Source: Sulfuricella sp.
GTDB taxonomy: Bacteria; Pseudomonadota; Gammaproteobacteria; Burkholderiales; Sulfuricellaceae
NCBI GenBank assembly: GCA_019911785.1
Contig: JAIOJM010000099.1
Coordinates: forward strand, 1-9,613
Direction: 5' to 3'
Length of the DNA: 9,613 bases
Below, one piece after another: positions 6,114-9,613 of this stretch (positions are counted from its first letter, which is position 1; each line of letters opens with the position of its first letter). The notes beneath the pieces were generated by a model that was given only the letters and a program-made list of their open reading frames with translations, did no database searches and had not been told where the DNA came from. The translations under genes were made by a program, and so were the position numbers.

Positions 6114-8654
6114 TCACTTCACCGGCCATGCCGCCACTTGTTGCAGGTGCCAGATGTCGCGGTTGTAGTCCAGGATGGTGCGGTCGCTGGAGAACTTGCC
6201 GCTGGCGGCGGTGTTGAGGATGCTCATGCGCGTCCAGTTTTCCTGGTCGCGGTAGGCTCGCGCCACCCTCTGCTGCGCATCGACGTAGCCGCGGAAATCC
6301 GCTGCCGTCAGCCACGGGTCGTGAGGGCTGGTCACGGCGTGGATGATGGGATCGAAGATGCCCGGCTCGAACAGGTTGAAATGGCCGCTTTCCAGCAGTT
6401 GCATGACGCGGCGCAGGTCCTCGTCGGCATTGATGATCGCGGCGGGAGCGTAACTTGCCCGGGTGGCTTCCACCTCTTCGGCGGTGAGGCCGAACAGGAA
6501 GAAGTTTTCCGCGCCCGCCTCCTCGCGGATCTCGATGTTGGCGCCATCCAGCGTGCCGATGGTGAGCGCCCCGTTCATCATGAACTTCATGTTGCCGGTG
6601 CCGGAGGCTTCCTTGCCGGCGGTGGAAATCTGCTCCGACAGGTCGGTGCCGGGGCAGATCACTTCCATCGCCGACACCCGGTAGTCGGGAAAGAAAACCA
6701 GTTTCAGCAAGCCCTTCGTGGCGGGGTCGTCGTTGATCACCTTGGCCACCGAGGCCACCAGCTTGATGATGCGCTTGGCGAGCATGTAGCCGGGGGCGGC
6801 CTTGCCGCCGATCAGTACGCAGCGCGGCGTCCAGTCTGTCGTGTCGCCGCGCTTGATGCGGTCGTAGAGGTGAATCACGTGCAGCACGTTGAGCAGCTGG
6901 CGCTTGTATTCGTGGATGCGCTTCACCTGCACGTCGAACAGGGCGCCGGTATCGAAGACGATGCCGCAGTCGCGCTCAACCATCTCTGCCAGGCGCGCCT
7001 TGTTGGCCTGCTTGACGGCGCGCCACTCGGAGCGGAATGCCGCATCGTCGGCGTGAGGAGCGAGCTTGCGCAACCGGGTCAGGTCGGTGACCCAGCCGTC
7101 GCCGATGGTGCGGGTAATCAGATCGCTCAGGCCGGGGTTGCTCCAGGCCATCCAGCGGCGCGGCGTGACACCGTTGGTCTTGTTGTTGAACTTGTTCGGC
7201 CAGAGCTCATAGAAATCATGGAACAAGTGGCGCTGCAGCAGGTGCGAGTGCAGCTCGGCCACGCCGTTGACCGAGGCGCTGGCCACCACCGCCAGATAGG
7301 CCATGCGAATCTGCGGTTCGCCCCCTTCCTCGATGATCGACATGCGTCGCTGCCGGTCGGTGTCCCCCGGCCAGCGCTGCGCCACTTCAGCCAGGAAGCG
7401 GGCGTTGATCTCGTGAATGATGTCGAGCAGGCGCGGCAGCAGCCGGCCGAACATGCTGACCGGCCATCTCTCCAGCGCTTCCGGCAGCAGGGTGTGGTTG
7501 GTGTAGGCGACGGTGCGGCGGGTGATGTCCCAGGCCTGATCCCAGCCCAGGCCGTGTTCGTCCATCAGCAGCCGCATCAGCTCCGGCACCGCGCAGGTAG
7601 GGTGGGTGTCGTTGAGCTGGAAGCAGTTCTTGTCGGCAAAATTCTCAAAATTGCTGCCCTGGGCGTTGACCCAGTTGCGCAGCACGTCCTGCAGGCTGGC
7701 GGATGCCAGGAAGTACTGCTGCCGCAAGCGCAGCTCCTTGCCGTTCTCGCTGGCGTCGTTGGGGTAGAGCACCATGGTGATGTTCTCGGCGCCGTTCTTC
7801 GCCGCCACCGCCTCGGTGTAGCTGCCGGCATTGAATTCGGACAGGTCGAATTCGTCGGTGGCGACGGACTTCCACAGGCGCAGCGTGTTGACGGTGCCGT
7901 TGCGGTAGCCGGGGATGGGGATGTCGTAGGGCACCGCTATCACGTCCTGGGCATCCGTCCAGCGGGCGTGCAGGCGACCGTCTCGGTGATAGTATCTGGT
8001 GCAGCCGCCGAATTTGACCCGGACGGTGTGCTCGGGGCGTTCTATTTCCCAGGGATTGCCGTCGCGCAGCCAGTGGTCGGGTTCTTCCAGCTGGTGGCCG
8101 TTGTCGATTTTCTGGCGGAACATGCCGTACTCGTAGCGGATGCCGTAACCCACCACCGGCAATTGCAGCGTCGCGCAGCTGTCCAGGAAACAGGCCGCCA
8201 GGCGGCCCAGGCCGCCATTGCCCAAGCCCGCGTCGTGCTCCTGGTCGGCGATTTCCTCCAGCACCAGGCCCAGCTTACGCAGCGCCTCCTCGGTGGGCTT
8301 GTCCACCTCCAGATTCAGCATCGCGTTGCCCAGCGCCCGCCCCATCAGGAATTCCAGCGACAGATAGTAGGTGCGCTTGCAGCCTTGTTCCTCATAGGCG
8401 TACTGGGTGTTCTTCCACCGCTCCACCAGGCGGTCGCGCAACGACAGCGAGAGCGAGGTGTAGACATGGTAGGCGGACAGACTCATCCTGTCCCGCCCCA
8501 GGGTGTGGCTGAAGTAGCGGCGGAAATCGTTGACGATGCTCTCGGCGTCCATGCCCAGGGCAGGCAGCTCGGTAATCCCCGGTACGGGCTTGCTGATGAT
8601 TAGCGGTTCGGTATGAATGGCGGGTTCTCCCTGGCGGGTAATGGGTTGTCGCAA
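6114..8654 (-). CDS. glgP: Glycogen (alpha-glucan) phosphorylase
   Basis: This cytoplasmic enzyme (GT35 family) uses phosphate to release glucose-1-phosphate from glycogen or maltodextrin chain ends. It has 846 residues from the first possible start, against 815 for E. coli GlgP. Family blocks appear in order: YYLSLEFLMGRALGNAM (96-112), GLGNGGLGRLAACFLDS (143-159), LNDTHP (347-352), NGVTPRRW (494-501), VKRIHEYKRQLLN (577-589) and the pyridoxal-phosphate block EASGTGNMKFMMNGALTIGT (682-701). Lysine 690 should be the cofactor attachment site. The start is uncertain. The first codon is TTG at 8652-8654 with no ribosome site. An ATT at 8616-8618 has AGGGAG 8 nt upstream. The first ATG (8550-8552, residue 35) would give 812 residues but lacks a ribosome site. 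The catalytic core is complete. Confidence 0.96.
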   Translation of the reverse strand: MRQPITRQGEPAIHTEPLIISKPVPGITELPALGMDAESIVNDFRRYFSHTLGRDRMSLSAYHVYTSLSLSLRDRLVERWKNTQYAYEEQGCKRTYYLSLEFLMGRALGNAMLNLEVDKPTEEALRKLGLVLEEIADQEHDAGLGNGGLGRLAACFLDSCATLQLPVVGYGIRYEYGMFRQKIDNGHQLEEPDHWLRDGNPWEIERPEHTVRVKFGGCTRYYHRDGRLHARWTDAQDVIAVPYDIPIPGYRNGTVNTLRLWKSVATDEFDLSEFNAGSYTEAVAAKNGAENITMVLYPNDASENGKELRLRQQYFLASASLQDVLRNWVNAQGSNFENFADKNCFQLNDTHPTCAVPELMRLLMDEHGLGWDQAWDITRRTVAYTNHTLLPEALERWPVSMFGRLLPRLLDIIHEINARFLAEVAQRWPGDTDRQRRMSIIEEGGEPQIRMAYLAVVASASVNGVAELHSHLLQRHLFHDFYELWPNKFNNKTNGVTPRRWMAWSNPGLSDLITRTIGDGWVTDLTRLRKLAPHADDAAFRSEWRAVKQANKARLAEMVERDCGIVFDTGALFDVQVKRIHEYKRQLLNVLHVIHLYDRIKRGDTTDWTPRCVLIGGKAAPGYMLAKRIIKLVASVAKVINDDPATKGLLKLVFFPDYRVSAMEVICPGTDLSEQISTAGKEASGTGNMKFMMNGALTIGTLDGANIEIREEAGAENFFLFGLTAEEVEATRASYAPAAIINADEDLRRVMQLLESGHFNLFEPGIFDPIIHAVTSPHDPWLTAADFRGYVDAQQRVARAYRDQENWTRMSILNTAASGKFSSDRTILDYNRDIWHLQQVAAWPVK

Positions 8655-8762
8655 CGAATGCGGTTAAGAAGCAGATTATTCCAGTCTGCGTTCATGCGCC
8701 AATAATTCGTGTGATTTCGGCGAGAAGCTGGTCTGAGTATTTTACTGATGTTGACCCAGCGG

Positions 8763-8791
8763 ATTCAACCTGATTGCGGCTAATTTGTCAG
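8763..8791 (-). promoter_or_regulatory. Candidate glgP promoter
   Basis: On the minus strand CTGACA (8786-8791) and TTGAAT (8763-8768) are 17 nt apart, matching sigma-70 boxes in 5 of 6 and 4 of 6 positions. Transcription would start near 8756, roughly 100 nt before the TTG codon. A 7-bp inverted repeat overlaps both ends of this promoter, so it may be regulated. This is a weak call. Confidence 0.3.
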
Positions 8792-8798
8792 AATCAGG
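8769..8798. promoter_or_regulatory. Inverted repeat CCTGATT/AATCAGG over the glgP promoter
   Basis: Two perfect 7-bp inverted halves, 8769-8775 and 8792-8798, are separated by 16 nt and enclose the spacer of the candidate glgP promoter. The half-site GAATCAG recurs at 8856-8862 and 8876-8882. This is compatible with binding sites for a regulator of glycogen use; no known operator is recognised. Confidence 0.35.
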
Positions 8799-8949
8799 CC
8801 AAGGCAAAGTGGCAGAATGTGCCGGGCAGCGGTATTCTTCTGTGTGTCGCGGAGGGAATCAGATAAAACCCCGCTGAATCAGGTGGTTGCCAGTCGATCG
8901 CACATCACCGTCAGGGTGAGTCAAACAATGAAGTCAACGCATTGAAATA

Positions 8950-8979
8950 TCTGTGTAAATCTGTGTTCATCTGTGGATA
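8950..8979. repeat. Triplicated 10-nt TCTGTG repeat
   Basis: Three imperfect tandem units TCTGTGTAAA, TCTGTGTTCA and TCTGTGGATA lie 24 nt beyond the pfk stop. Sequences of this kind (ATCTGTGTTCATCTGTGG) are common dispersed intergenic repeats in many bacterial genomes (established knowledge from memory). The unit resembles the TCTGCG pair at 6080-6097. Confidence 0.6.
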
Positions 8980-9003
8980 AAAGCGGTTTTTAGGATTATA
9001 GGT

Positions 9004-9613
9004 TCAATCGCCCATGTTGGTGCCGACGTGGCGTGCGCTTAGCACCCAGGGGTGGTCGGGGGGAACGGTTTTGACTTTCCCGGCGACTTCCTCCAGTTTT
9101 ACGGCTCGGGTGCCGTCTCCTTTGGCGGCGACCATGACGCCATAGCGACCCTGATGAATCAGGTCGGTGCAGGCTGTTCCCAACCGGGTGGCAAGCAGAC
9201 GGTCGGCCGCGGAGGGGATGCCGCCGCGCTGCAGGTGGCCGAGGATGGTGATGCGGGATTCGAGCCCGGTCAGCAGTTCGAGCTGTTTGGCGAGACGCAC
9301 CGTTTTCTCTGCATATTGGGTTTCCGGGATGCCCTCTGCCTCGGCCTTCTTGCCGGGCTTCTGTTTTGAGCCGGCTTTTTTCTTCTGCGCGGCCAGCATG
9401 TCCGCATGCTCCTGCTTCGAAATCGCGCCTTCGGCGACGGCAACGATGCTGAACGGCTTGCCGCGGCGGCTGCGCTCGCGGATCGCCTCGGCTACGCTGG
9501 CCACCTCGTAGGGGATTTCAGGAATCAGGATGACATCGGCGCCGCCGGCAATGCCTGCGCCCAAGGCCAGCCAGCCTGCCCGGTGGCCCATGATCTCCAC
9601 CACGATGATGCGG
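9004..9613 (-). CDS. pfkA: 6-phosphofructokinase, 5' end cut by window edge
   Basis: This is the C-terminal part (about 202 residues) of a PfkA-superfamily enzyme that phosphorylates fructose-6-phosphate in glycolysis. The frame is open to the right edge, so the true start is outside. Motifs in order: [14 protein letters not shown] (substrate loop, 9562-9603), [23 protein letters not shown] (catalytic-side glutamate), [15 protein letters not shown] (9199-9243) and a C-terminus GTNMGD. The [12 protein letters not shown] and VAEGA wording resembles the mixed ATP/PPi group more than E. coli PfkA. The phosphate-donor residues lie in the missing N-terminal part, so ATP or pyrophosphate use cannot be decided. 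Where most relatives read MGR, this one reads MGHR. A lysine-rich insertion (9346-9384) lengthens the loop between VAEGA and LGHLQRGG. It lies 349 nt upstream of glgP on the same strand, probably a separate transcript. Confidence 0.93.
   Translation of the reverse strand, partial: RIIVVEIMGHRAGWLALGAGIAGGADVILIPEIPYEVASVAEAIRERSRRGKPFSIVAVAEGAISKQEHADMLAAQKKKAGSKQKPGKKAEAEGIPETQYAEKTVRLAKQLELLTGLESRITILGHLQRGGIPSAADRLLATRLGTACTDLIHQGRYGVMVAAKGDGTRAVKLEEVAGKVKTVPPDHPWVLSARHVGTNMGD

Larger units (their letters stand above)
8655..9003. other. Long non-coding leader region between pfk and glgP
   Basis: This 349-nt gap lies between two minus-strand genes and has no credible ORF on either strand. 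It contains a candidate glgP promoter (8763-8791), an inverted repeat CCTGATT/AATCAGG (8769-8775 and 8792-8798), two further GAATCAG copies (8856-8862, 8876-8882), a small hairpin TCACC-GTCAG-GGTGA (8905-8919), and a triplicated TCTGTG repeat (8950-8979) just after the pfk stop. The base composition is visibly less GC-rich than the genes. Confidence 0.7.

Noticed and set aside
6138..8603. An 821-codon open frame antisense to almost all of glgP
   Set aside because: It is a mirror of a high-GC gene with strong codon bias. Its translation is low-complexity (rich in V, G, A, H, Q), has no family motif, and glgP is unambiguous on the other strand.
8905..8919. Small hairpin TCACC-GTCAG-GGTGA
   Set aside because: A five-base stem without a T run is expected by chance in a 349-nt gap.
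8817..8945. A 42-codon plus-strand ORF (MCRAAVFFCVS...) in the glgP leader
   Set aside because: No ribosome site, odd composition, no recognisable family, and it lies in a region rich in regulatory-looking repeats.
1..9613. An unknown multi-gene system or mobile island
   Set aside because: All long genes belong to familiar families. No integrase, transposase, toxin-antitoxin pair, CRISPR array or tRNA junction was found, and composition is even apart from the gaps.

Overview
The window is high-GC, densely packed bacterial DNA. It looks like a proteobacterial chromosome: strong purine-rich ribosome sites, a Pot-type ABC importer, YidH-like DUF202, UspA and DedA proteins, glycogen phosphorylase, and a REP-like palindrome built around GTAGGAGCGACC. 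That palindrome type is widespread in beta- and gammaproteobacteria. A betaproteobacterium is my best guess, but nothing here fixes the genus. No rRNA, tRNA, CRISPR array, phage gene or transposase is visible.

Layout. (1) Positions 1-2618, minus strand: a polyamine-type ABC importer operon read potA > potB > potC. Neighbouring genes share 8 nt at both junctions, and potC runs off the left edge. A substrate-binding protein (potD) is not in the window and would be expected to the left. (2) Positions 2619-2763: a gap holding a 16-bp dyad next to the potA ribosome site and a perfect 27-bp inverted repeat. (3) Positions 2764-4278, minus: a sodium:solute symporter family permease with a histidine-rich C-terminal tail and its own TATAAT promoter. 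(4) Positions 4380-4748, minus: a small DUF202 membrane protein, divergent from (5) positions 4866-5899, plus: a universal stress protein followed by a DedA-family membrane protein, probably one transcript. (6) Positions 5900-6113: a convergent gap with a dispersed-repeat fragment. (7) Positions 6114-8654, minus: glycogen phosphorylase, with an uncertain start. (8) Positions 8655-9003: a long non-coding leader. (9) Positions 9004-9613, minus: the C-terminal two thirds or so of a 6-phosphofructokinase, cut by the right edge.

Functionally, two themes are present: uptake (Pot importer and symporter) and carbon storage with glycolysis. Phosphorylase releases glucose-1-phosphate from glycogen, and phosphofructokinase acts further down the same route. 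The UspA/DedA/DUF202 group looks like a small stress or membrane-homeostasis cluster. I see no convincing new multi-gene system. The observations worth following are in the non-coding DNA (palindromes, dyads and repeated heptamers in front of genes) and in a few protein oddities: the histidine tail, a lysine-rich phosphofructokinase insertion, and the phosphorylase start codon.
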